DNA of 64,000 nt from Anaeramoeba ignava (taxonomy: Eukaryota > Metamonada > Anaeramoebidae). The stretch lies in assembly GCA_028826165.1 (NCBI GenBank), contig JAPDFW010000114.1:248001-312000 (forward strand), written 5' to 3'. The first letter of the stretch is position 1. Each line of letters starts with the position of its first letter. Below the pieces are notes generated by a model, which had not been told where the DNA came from, searched no databases, and was given only the letters and a program-made list of their open reading frames with translations. The position numbers were made by a program, and so were the translations under genes. Below, piece by piece: positions 12,901-26,447 of the stretch.

Positions 12901-15900
12901 GAAAGACAAGAGGAAATGAAACTTTTAAGAAGAGCCGTATATCGTGTTCATGCAATTCCAGATTCGTTTTTCGATGATATTTTTGATTACGGAATACTAT
13001 CACAAAACTCTGAACAAAGATACATTGAGAAAATGATCCAAAACTCCTTTTCTGAAATTGATGCTAAAAAAAATCAAATTGTTACAAACAGAGAAGCAAC
13101 ATTCATTTTGCTTTCTCGAGTCCTATTCGAATGTCATAATTTTCTTCGAGAAAACTCAAACGACGAACGCAGCGCTGTTTCTTTGAGAGACACATCAAAA
13201 GCGCTCAGAATTTTCAAATGGTTACTAACAGAAAAAATTGGAAATTTAATAATCGATTCAAAAAACCCCAAGGAAAAACTCGTAAATGCTTTTATCGTTT
13301 CATTATTTGTTTGCTTTGGATGCAGATTTAATACTGGAGTAAGGATTTGATTTCTACAAAATGATTGAAAAGAAAATATCAACAAATGACAGTAAATTTT
13401 CTGAAGGTAAAATTATTTCAGATGTGATCGCAAAGTCACAGGATAATCTTATAAAAGAATTAAATATAAATTTCAAAAAATGGACTGTTGCTTTAAATCA
13501 ATCACTAAGAGAAAATTTATTTTTGATCTTCTTTTGTTCATACACACAAATCCCATTGTTCTTGGTCGGTAAACCTGGCTCATCAAAATCAATTTCAATA
13601 GAGATTTTAATGCAAGAATTAGGACCACCAAAATCTACAAAAAAATTTTTAGAAAAATGGAATCTTCCTTCTTTAAAACCGTTTTATATTCAGTGCTCAC
13701 CAATTACAACAGCTTTGGGAATCACTAAAATATTTGAGCAAGCTAGAAGTTATGCATCACATTTGGATCCAGAAAATGCTCTCAGTGTTGTTATTTTTGG
13801 ATGAAATTGCACTAGCTGAGTTGAGTCCAGATCTTCCATTAAAAGTTCTTCATTTTGAACTTGAAAAGGTTGATAAAAAAATAATGAACCAAGAAAATTT
13901 AATAAGCCAAAAAAACGAACCTTTAGTTTCTGTTCTAGCTGTTTCAAATTGGCAATTGGATCCAAGTCAAACAAATCGAGGAATATTATTAAGAAGAGTT
14001 GATCCAAATTCATCTGAACTTTTTTCAACAGCTCTCCAAATTCTCCGCTCTTTTGATAAACGTTTCCCAAAAAATTTTGCAGAGAAAATTTCTAGTGTTT
14101 ATGAATTGATTTTCAGAACTCAGATGAGTGAATTCCAAATGTCAAACATGAAACAGAGCCAATCCCAAATACAAAACAACGATCCAAGAAATTATTTTGG
14201 ATTGAGAGATTTTTACTATTTTATCAAGATGATCGGCTTTAATTTCGCAAATAACAAAATCAAATATGATGATCCTTATATGATTTGGAATGTTATTTAC
14301 CGCAACTTTGGATCAAAACCAGATTTTATTGGGAATCTCAGACCAGAAATTATGAAAATTTTCAACTTTAGTAGTATGCCTAAACCTCCTTCAGCTTTAT
14401 CACTTATGCAACAGAACTTATCATTATCTATTGTTGATCAAAAAAGATTTCCTGATGTTAAACTTCCCCAAAGTATTTTAAATCATCCACAAAAGTTTTC
14501 TCGACATCTAATGATATTGCCAAACAGGGCATCAATTCTTCCGTTAATTCTTTCTCAAATAAAACGGAAATATATTGTTATTTTTGGTTCTTCTTTTGCT
14601 GAAGATAAAAAAGCACTTAGAATCATCCAAAATCTCAAAAAAGTCGAAAGAGCTGTTACTGAAGGCAAAACCATTGTTTTATGCTATAATGAACAACTTT
14701 ATGAGCCTCTATATGATTTATTGAATCAGAATTATATTCAAGAAGATGATAGATTGTTTGCTCGTATTTCATTTGGGCATATTACCCAAAACATTTCCAT
14801 TAATCAAAACTTCAGGATTATTACTATAATTGATAAAAACTCGAGCATATGAAACACAATTTCCACCCATTTTGAACAGATTTGAAAAGCAGCTTGTTTT
14901 ACCTGAAGATTTCATCGTGCAAAAAGAATTTATCTCATTTCTAACTGAGCAAACTACTAACCTCAGCAATATAAAAAAATATACAAAATTCAGAATCAGT
15001 AATAAGAATTTGATCATCAATTATCACGAAGATCTTTTGTCATCACTTGCAGTAAAATTAAAAGATGATAATGGAGTTGAAGAGAAGATCAGAAAGAAAT
15101 ATAAAAAAAGCAAAAATATCGAAAAGAAAGTAATTGAGGAGAAAAAGAAATATGGTGAGAAGTGTTGGATTAGACTTTGTAAAACAGAGAAGATGATCCA
15201 GCTTTTTGATATCATTTCAAATGAGAAATTAGAAGAATCAGAGAAAACATTTCTTCAAAATATCTGGAATACTTTCGAAAGTCAATATTGCTACAACTTT
15301 TCAGAACTTTTTAAAAAAGAAATATCAAAATACAAAATCAAGAACTGCGCCATTTTAACTTATTCATCATACACAAACCAGAAAATTGATATACCAAAAG
15401 AATATAAATTGGAAGAGATTGATCTCTCAAATTATACAAGTGATACTGAATTGAAAAGAGATTTAGAAGATAATTGGTACAACCAAATTAATAATAGCAA
15501 ATTTATTTTGGGAGTTCATCTGAATCTTGCTGAAAAAGAATCATTAGAACTGTTTTATCAAACAAAATATCTGATCGAAAGTATGATTGAAAGGAATTCC
15601 TCCAAAATAGACAACCAACATAGTATTGATGAATCTGAGAACAGAAGTTATTTATTGAAAACACATAATTGTTATATTGTTTTTTTCCTCCATTTACCAC
15701 CAAAACAAACAAGTAATTCATTTTACTATTGTTTTGAAAACGATTGGGAGTTTTATTACCTGGATGAATTGGAACAAAAATACAATTTTGATTTGATTAA
15801 ATTGAAAAAGGAAAACTGGGATCTTAAGGATATTCTTAACAACTTCCAAAACAATTTCAAAGAATTTATTACACAAATTTTTCCAGTTTCAATATCTCAA

Positions 15901-18900
15901 TTTTCAGATCCTTTGAACCCAAATTATTCTCAAGAATTTCAAGAATTGGATAAATTGTTGAACACTAATGACCAACTTCAAAAAATTATTTTTAACAACA
16001 TTTTAAATATGATCACTGAAGGAAATGAAAAAGGTTTGGAGTTATATAAATGGGACATAACAACTATTATATCGAGTTATAATCAAAATGTCTCAGTTTC
16101 GGAATATGTATTTAATATCTTCATAGAAAAAATTACACGAATTTTCGCAATATTACTTAACAATTTGAACCGAAACGAAAATTTTAGACTAATTAAAGAA
16201 AATGAGATTATCAGAGATATTTGGTTTTCGATTGTGAGTGAATATCAAATTCCTTTTTATGATGTTTTCATTCCAGATCAGTTCAAAAAAGCAGAATTCC
16301 CATTTTCATTTTTAATATATTCATTAATTGAAGATTTTGGATCAGTTCCCAAAGAAAAGAAATATCTAAGGAATATTATCAACATTCCATTCAGTAAAAT
16401 TAAAACTTTTAAAAGCAGTAATAATGATAATGAAAATATTGATAAAAAGATTATCAAAGATATTGTTATTCGATATTTCCATGATTTTCTGAAGATTTCA
16501 CTAGGAAATCAAATTGAAAAAATTCAAGAAGTTCAAAATCATTTAATTAATGCAATTGAAGGATTTAATAACCAAAAAATTATTGACATTTCATTGAAAA
16601 GAATTCACTCAACATTTTCTGAAAAAGTTAAACCTCATTTGCAAGATATACTTTTACTTCATAAATATTACAACTTATTAATAACACAAGATGAATCATC
16701 GCAAAGAAAAAACCCAAAATCTAAAAAAAAGCATTTCTCTATCTTTTCACTTCTTCAAAATTATTTTAAGGCTTTAGAAAACACATATAAAAAAGGAAAT
16801 CTAGAAAATAAGAAATATTTGTGTGGAATCATTTCCGAATCAATCCCATTTGTTCAAAATTTGATGATATCACTTACAAATCAATCAAAAAAAGCAAATG
16901 AAATCAGCTCTTTAAGTGATCACTGGAGTAGAGTTTTGATACTAAGAAATGTTTTTATTTGTTTCCTTGTTCCTTTTGGGAAAGAGTTATCAATTTCTTC
17001 ACAAACAACAAGCCTCCTATTTTTGGAAAATAATGAAAATAATGAAAATAATGAAAATAATGAAAATACAAATATTGTTGATCATTTTTTTAATGATATT
17101 TGGGGTGAAATTGAAAAAAAGTTTGTTTCTTTCAAGAAAGATTCAGTTCTAAAATATATTGAAATGATTGGAGAAAATCCGAAAAAAAATAAATTGAAAA
17201 ACATTTGCTTTTGCGAAAATAATAACCATCCAATATTAACAAATGAAATTAAACAAAAGAAGCCTTATATCTGTTCTTGTTGTCAAAAAGAATATAAAAG
17301 TAAATCAAAACATTACGAAAAAGCAACTGCAGAAAAAATAAGTAATTATAAACAAAAATTGGCCAAGTTTGCGAATTATTCCTCATTTTTCTTGGAGAAC
17401 TTTGGCAAAATTTTATTCCAACAAATCTTGATTAAATTTTATTTGAAGGAAAAATTAGATCAAATTAAAGGAAATTTTGTTAAATATATAGATAATTTAC
17501 TTAAAGATACTTCCAGAGTTACACCTTCGCTATTTAATTCTTTAATTAGAGATTTTGTGTTTCCACCAATAGAAGATCCGGAACTAAGGGATTTGTTTAT
17601 GGATATTCTTAATATTTTTTTAAACAAAGTCGATTTATCAGAACAAAATATTAATAACATATTTGGAGCTTCATGCTTACAAATATTGATAAACCAAGAT
17701 TCAAATGAAGAAATTGATCAAATAGAACAAATCATGGATACTAGTAACATTAATGAACTTCTTCCAAAAAAGAAGTACACTCTAAGAAAAATTTATAGAA
17801 TCGCTAATTTTAGGAAACTTCTTATTGAAAATACAAAGAATTTTGTGAAAAAAAATCAAGAATTTTTTCAGAAAAAAGAAGGAAAAAAATGGATTATGTT
17901 TTTATTCAGGTTCATATATCATGAAAAAGGTAGTGCAGAATTAAGTCGATTTGTTGCAGAAAATCTTCATTTTCTCCGAAAGAATATTAAAGAGGTTGGG
18001 GATATCATTAGTATAGACACTAATGCTTTTAATTGTGAAGTTATCATCCCAAATTTGAAAAATGAAGAAACTTTAGTTAAACATTTCCAAAACAAAATTA
18101 TGGGGATTCCCAACAAAAAAGAGTACAAATCAAAAGTTTCTTGTTTACAATTTGCTTTTGATTTTAGTGATACAATTCAAAACACAATTAAAGATGTTGG
18201 AATAATAAGATTGCTTTTCCATACATTAGAAATTGTTAATAGTATTAATTTTGAGCCATTAGTAAAATTAGTTTCAATAGAAATTACAAGAAATTCTAAT
18301 GATCCAACAGCCAAAAAAATGATAGATAAATTAAGCAGTATTTATTGGCCTAGCATGCCTGAACATCCTGATTTGCAAAGCTTCAAAAAGAAACCAAAGA
18401 ATTGGTGGATTTGTCCCAATAAGCATCCCTTTTATATTGATGGATGCGGGAAACCAATGTATATTTATAATTGTCAGACCTGCGGCGCAAGAATTGGAGG
18501 AACTCATCACCAACCTATTGAAGGAACAGTACGAGCTACTATTGAAAATTTCCCAGAATATTTGGGTTACTCACATTCAATTTTTCCAATCGATGAATCA
18601 TTAAATGTTCGAATATTATCTCCAATATCATATTTAATACTTAAAATTATGACAATTTCTTGTGTTCTTTCTTTAGCAACCATAAATGATTCATTTGCGG
18701 ATAATTTTTCTTTGATAATCAATCCAGAATTAGAAAAACCTGAAAATAAAACTCAAATTATTGGTAATTTCTTGAAAATTATTAATAAATCAATTTCAAT
18801 AATGAAGAATATTCTCAAAATATCAATTGAAGATACCTTTAAATATTATCACAAAGTCTTGAATTTACTAGCAAAAGATGAATACTCAAAGCATCTTAGA

Positions 18901-20595
18901 TATGAAATTGATGATCTTCAGACGATAGAAAATCGAAATCAAATTGAAGAGCATTTTAATCAAATAATTGTCAAAGAACATGAAAATATTATTACTCAAA
19001 TAAAAAACGAAAAATCAAATGAAAAAGAGAAAAAAAGCGCGCTGAAACATTTAGAAAAAGAAGAAGTACTTTGGCCCTATTTATATTACAAAACACAAAC
19101 TTATGATGAATTTCTTGGGTTGTTTCATCGAGATCAAGCAAATTCCAGAAATTTTCCAATAATTCATTTTGTGAATGAAAATCGAGAGAATTTAGAAATA
19201 CTCAGATTATTCCCACAATTTATTCGATTCACATCACTTATCATGCAAAGGTTTAATGGAATATTGTCATCTAACGATATTCAAGATATGAAAATATCTC
19301 ATTTTATTGAAAAAGAAAAAGAAAAAGGAAATATAAGTAATTCAATTGAGAATTTATATCAAGATTTTGAGAATTTTTGGAACTTAACTTGGAAATATGT
19401 GAAACAATTGTTAGTCTGTCATGAAACACCTGAATATCTTCAAAAAATTGTAATGAATAAAGATCAAAGTATTGGGTTATGTTTAACTGGAGATGAAGAT
19501 GTGTATCTTTGTGTACCAAATTTAATAAATCATGTAATTGATTTACATAATAATTTGATAAGACAAGAATCTATTCAAGAAAATATCAAACAACAAATTT
19601 TGTCAAATCAAAAGAAAAAGAAAAAGAAAAAGAAAAAAAATAACAATAATAATAATAATAACGAAAATGATAATAATGAAATTATTGAATATGAAGATGA
19701 AGATGAAGATGAAGATGAAGATAAATTTGATATTCTTCATTTCCCAACTCAAAACTATTTTGATTGGTCGAAATTAATAAGTATTGATATCAATGGAATC
19801 ATAAATTTTATTAATGATCATCAAATTGATCAAATTTCTTATGAAATTTTGGAACAATATCTAATTGAAAAATTCAATTTCTCAACTAAGTCAAAAAAGA
19901 TTGTATCTCAAATTGAATTTTTCTCATTTAAAGATAAAATTGATAAAAAAGTTTATGCTTTACAAAATCTGAACTGGAAACAAGAAAAAATACCAATTGA
20001 AAAATGGGATCGAATTGTTGGAGAATTAACTGTTTCAAAATCGATAGAGCAATGCAAAAATTTAACCAAAACAGTAATTTTTTCTTGCTCAAATATTCCA
20101 CTAGATTCTGTTCATTTAAACAACATTCCAGATTTAAATTTAATTGAATTTGCAGCTGAAAAACTTAAATTAAAAAAAAATGATGATTTAATTGCGACTA
20201 AAGAAGGCTCAAAAATTTTTACAAAAGAGATTCAATTGAAACATTTACTTGATTTATATAAAAAATTTGAAGAACATTTTACTGATTTAAGAGAAAAAAT
20301 TTCAGATAAATTTAAAGAGCAAATCAATCAAAATCAAAAAGAAGATTTGGATAAAATTCAAGATCATTTTGATATTGAAACTCTTTTAATAATTTGGAAA
20401 AGATCACTTTTAAAATTAAATGAAACAGCTTCAGTTTCTTATCTTTTTAAAGAATACATGAGTTATATTCCATATGAAAATGATCAAGAAAAGCAATGCA
20501 TAAGTTTACTTGATAAACATTTCCCTAAATCCATTTCCTGTTCTCATTCATTATCTGCTTTTGAATATGCTTCCAATTTTAAGAAGATAAAATGA
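6921..20595 (+). CDS. RNF213: RNF213-like giant AAA+ ATPase / RZ-finger E3 ligase, with four +1 frame changes
   Basis: Five overlapping open segments (6921-11864, to 13350, to 13804, to 14852, to 20595) line up in order with RNF213. Skipping one base at each join gives 4556 residues; human RNF213 has about 5200. AAA unit 1 has Walker A GETGCGKT (about residue 1870) and Walker B IAIFFDEFN (about 1930). AAA unit 2 has VGKPGSSKS (about 2215), then SVVI..LDEIALAE, followed by FPPILNRFEK. A Cys-rich patch lies near 3430. An RZ-type zinc finger (CPNKHP, CGKP, CQTCGARIGGTHHQP) lies near 3830. No RING was recognised. RNF213 is a cytosolic dynein-like ATPase and ubiquitin ligase acting on lipid droplets and intracellular microbes. 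The joins lie within 11734-11864, 13343-13350, 13734-13804 and 14830-14852. No GT-AG intron explains them, so either the sequence has one-base insertions, the gene is damaged, or frameshifting occurs. Low-complexity Lys, Asn and Glu-Asp runs occur near nt 19610-19725. Confidence 0.85.
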
Positions 20596-20669
20596 TCTTT
20601 CTTTTTTTTTTTCAAATTTTTTTTTTTCATTTTTCTTTTTCATTTTTTTGAATAAATAAATATATATTA

Positions 20670-23079
20670 ATGGCACTTGAAATTTCTGGGAATTCTAAAA
20701 CAATGAATCTTCCACAAACACATTTGCACCCAATTCAAGTTTCTCAATATTTTAAAGGACTTTTTAAATTAAAAACATATCATGAAGTAATAGATGAAAT
20801 TTATTATCAAGTTGATCATTTAGGTAAATAAAAAACGAATTAACGAATCAATAAATTAAAATTCATTTATAAATTAAAATTCATTTATAAATTAAAATTC
20901 ATTTATAAAATTAAAATTCATTTATAAAATTAAAATTAAAATTAAAATTAAAATTAAAATTAAAATTAAAATTCATTTATAAATTAAAATTAAAATTCAT
21001 TTATAAATTAAAATTCATTTATAAAATTAAAATTTATTTATAAATTCAAATTTATTTATAAATTAAAATTCATTTATAAAATTAAAATTAAAATTAAAAT
21101 TAAAATTAAAATTAAAATTAAAATTAAAATTTATTTATAAATTCAAATTTAAAAATTAAAATTAAAATTAAAATTAAAAATTAAAATTCATTTATAAATT
21201 AAAATTCATTTATAAATTAAAATTAAAATTCATTTATAAAATTAAAATTCAAATTAAAATTAAAATTCATTTATAAATTAAAATTCATTTATAAATTAAA
21301 ATTAAAATTAAAATTAAAATTAAAATTAAAATTCAAATTCATTTATAAATTTAAAATTAAAATTAAAATTAAAATTAAAATTCATTTATAAATTAGAACC
21401 TTGGGTTCCTTTTTCTAAAGAACCTTCTCCTGCTTTTTGTTTAATGTATAAATTATTTACATTGAAAATGACAAAAAAACAAATGAAAGGTCTTGTCACA
21501 CACAAAGATTCTCCTTTTATTAGAGCTATTGGATTTCTATATCTTAGATTTTCTTATCCTCTTGAAAAAATTCTTGATTGGTATTCTGATTATCTTGATG
21601 ATAAAGAAGAATTTCAACCTTTTAGTTCTTCTTCAAAAATGTAATTATTCTCTTTATTATTTCTTTTCTTTTTATTTTTCCTTTAAATTTTTTTCCCTTT
21701 CTTATGATTCCTTTTAATACTTTCTCTATTTTATTTCTATTTGTTGATTTTATTTTTCTTCCTTTCTATTTTTGGTATTACTTTTTTTTTTCTTCTTAAA
21801 TTTAATTATTCAACACAAAATCATTCCAAATTTTTTTTTAATATTTAAAAATATTTCCGATTTTTATGTTGATTTATTTGTTTTTTTTTTGAAAGAAAAA
21901 GAAAATTTATTGTTTTTTTTTTGATTTAACTTCTTTTCATTTTCAATTTTCATTTTTATTTATTATTTTTTTTGAAAATAAATTCATTTAGAACAATTGG
22001 TCAATTTATTCAGGATTTATTATTTGAAAGGAAATATTTTGATTTATTTTTACCCAGAATTCCTGAACCAAAATTACGAGAATATAAACAAAAAATTAAA
22101 GGAAATGAAAAAAATAAATCTAAAAAATTGAAAAATGAATCAGAAAGTGAAGATGATTCATATTCATATTCAAATTTAGATTCCGAAAGAGAAAAAGAAA
22201 GAAATGGAAGATTTTATCGAGAAAGAAGAAGAGATTCATATTATCCTGATCATTCAAAAGAAAAAGCAGATTCATATCATTCACATCATTCACATCATTC
22301 AAAAGAAAAAAAAGATTCACATCATTCACATCATTCAAAAGAAAAAACAGATTCAAATCATTCACATCATTCATATCATTCAAAAGAAAAAAGAGATTCA
22401 AATCATTCACATCATTCAAAAGAAAAAACAGATTCATATCATTCACATCATTCACATCATTCAAAAGAAAAAGCAGATTCAAATCATTCACATCATTCAC
22501 ATCATTCACATCATTCACATCATTCACATCATTCAAAAGAAAAAGCAGATTCATATCATTCACATCATTCACATCATTCACATCATTCAAAAGAAAAAAA
22601 AGATTCACATCATTCACAAAATTTATCATCTTTATCAATTTCTTCATCTGATTCATCTTCAGATTTAGAAATTCAAAGTAAAAAAAGAAAACCAACAAAA
22701 AGAAATGATAATGAATTTGAATCGCATATTCATTCTAATAAAGATAATAAAAGAAATAGAAAAAGAGAAATGGTTCAATATGAAGATATTGATTCACCAC
22801 CAACATCAAATTCAAAAGAATTAAAAAAATCAAAATCAAATTCAAAATCAAAAGAATTAAAAAAATCAAAATCAAAATGAATTAAAAAAATCAAATAATG
22901 AATTTATTAATCAAAATCTTCGAGAAATTAGAAATAAATATTGTTCTATTACTCCTTCAAATAAAACAAATGATCAATTAATTACAAGAAGTTTAATAGA
23001 TGATGAAGAGAAAATTTCAACTCAAAAATCTTATAATGCAAATCGAAGATTTCTTGAAACTGTTCAAAATAGAAAATGA
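20670..23079 (+). CDS. PRPF38B: Pre-mRNA splicing factor PRP38B with His-Ser-rich tail, 3 exons
   Basis: Exons are 20670-20823, 21397-21640 and 21992-23079. The junctions (GTAAAT and GTAATT donors) restore the PRP38 domain exactly: FKLKTYHEVIDEIYYQV, then EPWVPFSKEPSPAFCLMYKLFTL, VTHKDSPFIRAIGFLYLR, DWYSDYLDD and TIGQFIQDLL...LFLPRIP. PRP38 proteins take part in spliceosome activation in the nucleus. The tail, instead of a classical Arg-Ser domain, is a repeat of HHS, HSKEK and DSHHSHHS units encoded by nearly uniform CAT-TCA codons. At 22878 the frame is cut by TGA within a SKELKK repeat; the next frame (+1) carries another ELKKS unit and about 60 more residues to TGA at 23079. With that one-base skip the product has 494 residues. 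Confidence 0.87.
20840..21390. repeat. AAAATT / TTCATTTATAAATT satellite in PRP38B intron 1
   Basis: The first intron (20824-21396) is filled with AAAATT hexamers interrupted by a recurring TTCATTTATAAATT block. A similar motif pair occupies the complex I subunit intron at 60775-61476. Confidence 0.85.
22250..22620 (+). repeat. In-frame HSHHS/KEK coding repeat of PRP38B
   Basis: Tandem CATCATTCA units punctuated by AAAGAAAAA encode the His-Ser and Lys-Glu-Lys blocks of the PRP38B tail. Open frames on the opposite strand and in the +2 frame are shadows of this periodicity. Confidence 0.85.
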
Positions 23080-23328
23080 ATGAAATTAAAAAATATTTCA
23101 AATTAAAATTTCATCTTTTAATTCAATTATCCTTCCTTTTTTTTTTTATTAATAAAAAAGGAAAAAAAAATTTAAATTCACCAAGAAATTTACTTACTTT
23201 CTTTTTTTTGGATAATTTCTTCCAATTTATTAAAAAAACAAATCAATTTTAAAAATGATTTTTTCAAATGATTTTTTTATTGTTTTTTATTTTCTTTTTC
23301 TTTTTTTTCATTCATTCATTCATTCATT

Positions 23329-26300
23329 TCAATTATTTTGAGAAGATTTTGGAGATGGTTCAGTTAAATCACAAGCAGAATCTTGTGGAAGATTAAAAAA
23401 TTCAGCAGCAATAGTTGGTTGTTGTTTTCTTTTTTTTGATGTTGGACTTTTAGTGAATTGATAAAGATTTTCTCCATTGCTATAAAATTGAGAAGTTTTC
23501 AAATAATTTGGTTTTATTTTTGGAAATTTTTGATTTTCTTGATTTTCTTGATTTTCTTGATTTTCTTGGTTTAATGTTTTTGGTGTTCTTGGTGAAATAT
23601 TTTGTTTATTACTTGATTCATTCATATTTTGATTTTGAAGTATGTCTCTTCGAATTGGAGTTCCAAATGGAATTTTTGTGAATGAAGTATTTTGGAATTG
23701 ATCTAATAAATTCTCTGCAGAATACTCCATTTTACAAAACCAATCTTTCATTTCAATTTGAAAAAGTGAATAATAAAAATTAATCACATCAAAATTTTTT
23801 GAAGATGATTGAAAAACATTCAAAAAAACACTTTTATTTGATTGAGGCTGCTTCAGATACTCTGAGATAATATCATTGAATTTCACTTGAATTTTAAATA
23901 TTGAGCAAACAGAATAAACACAACATACCATCACTTGATCGATATGTCTATGAATGAGCATATGATGATGTGCTACAAGAACATGTTTGAAAGTTTTCCA
24001 AATTTCTTGAAAAGTCAATTCATTAAATTGAGGAAAAGAAGATACAAGCAAGGCAATTCTTTGATAAACAAGCATCAAAAGTTTCATAATAAATATTCTG
24101 AAAGGAGCTGATATTTCGATCTTTTCATTGTTCTCTTTTTGTGGTTTATTTTTTTTCACTTCCAAATTTGATTTTTTCATGATTCCTGTTGATTCAATAA
24201 TTTCTTCTCTTTGACTCTGATCAAATTTATCAAGAATAACAACAACTTCAGAATCCTCACTTTCCCAAGCAAGTGATTCAATTATTGCTTCCTCATTTTT
24301 TTGTAGATATTCTTTCAATGTTTTGGGCAGTATTTCTTGCGCTTTCATTATTATTAATGTGTGTATTTTAAAGAAAACAAATGGTGAAATTTTCAAATGT
24401 TTTAAAATAAATGGAAATGGTAATCGAACAATCTTATAAATATTAATCAAAACTTGACAACTAAATCCAATCAAAGCTTTTTTAAATTCTGTATTTGGTA
24501 AAATATAACTTTCATTATTTGAATTCAGATTGGTTTTATCTTCAATCATTTGAGCAAGAATAAATAAACTGAATTGAACTGCAAGTTTTTGTCTTTTTGA
24601 AAGTTTTAAAATTTCTTTTTCGATCATAATTTTTTTGTTTTGAATTTCATTTTGATTTTGATTTTCATTTTTTAATTCATTTAAATTTTGATTTTCATTT
24701 GTATTTTCATTTTGATTTAAATTTGTATTTTCTTTTTTTGGTATCAAATCATTGATCTTATAAGTTTTAACTTGATTAAAAGGAATTGATTTAATAATTT
24801 CAACTGAATTCTCAAGAAAATTTAAAAGAAAATTTTCTGAAAATCTTGAAGAGAATTGATGAAAAAAAAGAATTGGAGGAAGAGGAATTTCGGAAATTGT
24901 TTGAGAAAACCAATTATAAATAAGAGTTCCAGGTGTTCCTCTTCTCATCATAGGTGTTTTATTTATTGCTTGTGAAAATGGAGTTGCAGGTGAAAAATTA
25001 ACTTGTTTTGGTTGTTTAACTGGTGTTTGTATTTCATTTTGTTTTTTTTTCATTTCTTCCAATGAATTTTCAAAATCTTTTTGAATTTTTTCATTCATTT
25101 TCTTTCTTTCATTTTTTGATTTTTCCAAATCTTTCGTTTGAGAATTTTGATCAGTTTTTTCAGCTTTATTTTCGTTATTTTCATTTTCATTTTCGTTTTC
25201 GTTTTCATTTCCATTTTCTTTTTTGGTAAACAAGTTGCTTTGACTTCGAGAATTCAAATAATTTTCTGATAATAAATCAATTTCCATTGCTTCTTGCTCT
25301 TCTTCTTTTTCAGCTTCTTTTTTTCTATCTATATCAAGAAATACTCTCCCATCCAAAATAATAATGTTTAATCTCTTTTCTTCTTCGATGATCGATTGAT
25401 ATTTTTTTTTCAAATTTTCATAATTATATTCGATATGACTTAATAGAGTTGAAAAGAATTCATCCTCATTTTGTTTTTCTTTGTTTGTAATATGCAAAAT
25501 ACTTTGATTTTCCAACTAATTTTTTTAAAAAGGAAATGAAATTTCAAGATGAATATAAAATATGAAAAATAATTTGAATCAATATAATATAATATAATAT
25601 ACTTTTCTAACACATGGAACAAAAAAATTATCATAAATTTCTTGTATCTTTGTGGATTCGGATTTCATCTGGGAGAAATCAAATTGTGAAGAAACAAAAT
25701 CCTTGACAGACAAATTCATCATCTTGATTATACATCCAAGCAAACAATAAGAAAGAAATAAATTGAATTGATCCACTAGAAGCAACTTTTTAACAATAAC
25801 AAAAATAAGCCAGCCAAAAGAAAATAGCAGAGAATTCATTCCTGTGTTTTTTTCAAAAGCATTAGCTGGATATTGATGTACATTTGATTGATTCCTTAAT
25901 GAATTTTCTTCCATTGATTGAAAAGGAAAGGTTTGAGAATTAAAACTTGAATGAATTCGAACAAAGTCATTAAAAAAATGCTTATATTTTTCGAAAAGAA
26001 TTGTCAAATGAACCAATTCCTTTTGTAAAGATGTTAATAATGTTTGTTTTTCTTTTGTTGGTTTAATAACAGAACAAAATTGTTTATAATAGTGGAAAAA
26101 TGTTGTCCATTCAAATCTTTTCAATTTCTCAATTTGAATAGGATTTTCGCAATTATTAAATATTGAGCACATCACCCAATATTCTAATTCATGCTTATTT
26201 GGTTTAATTTTTGTTTTTGTTTTTCTTTTTTTTTTTGATTTAAAATATTTCTTTTCAAATTGATTTAATTCTAAACTTATTTTTTCAATAAATTTCTTTT

Positions 26301-26346
26301 TTGAAATTTTAAGTTTTTTGCATAAATGATTTAAAACATCATCCAT
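23329..26346 (-). CDS. RB1: Retinoblastoma-family pocket protein, 2 exons
   Basis: Exons are 26346-25603 and 25515-23329. The donor is GTATAT and the acceptor TTAG, phase 0, giving 976 residues (human RB1 has 928). The N-terminal RB_N region contains a cyclin-like helical fold with FSFGWLIFVIVKKLLL. The RLN...LDGRVFLD block matches the conserved Rb linker before pocket A. Pocket A starts near TPGTLIYNWFSQTI (roughly residue 440). Pocket B (roughly 700-830) contains IHRHIDQVMVCCVYSVC and FYYSLFQ, matching the RB1 DRHLDQIMMCSMYGIC block. Several SP/TP sites (SPATP, SPRTP, SPTSK, SPKSS) suggest CDK control. Rb proteins bind E2F/DP and repress S-phase genes. The ATG at 26346 is chosen because the frame has no other start upstream. 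Confidence 0.88.
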
Positions 26347-26447
26347 TTTCAATTATTTAATAATTTCTTTTTTTTTTTTTAAAAAATGAAAAATGAAAAA
26401 TGAAAAAAATATAAAAGAGGAAAAAATTTTATTAATTTATTTTAATA

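Noticed and set aside
13343-13350. A 54-bp intron (GTAAGG to ACAG, 13339-13392) explaining the RNF213 frame change
   Set aside because: It would remove residues that read well in the +1 frame (DFYKMIEKK), and the other breaks of the gene cannot be explained by introns. It is not excluded without cDNA.
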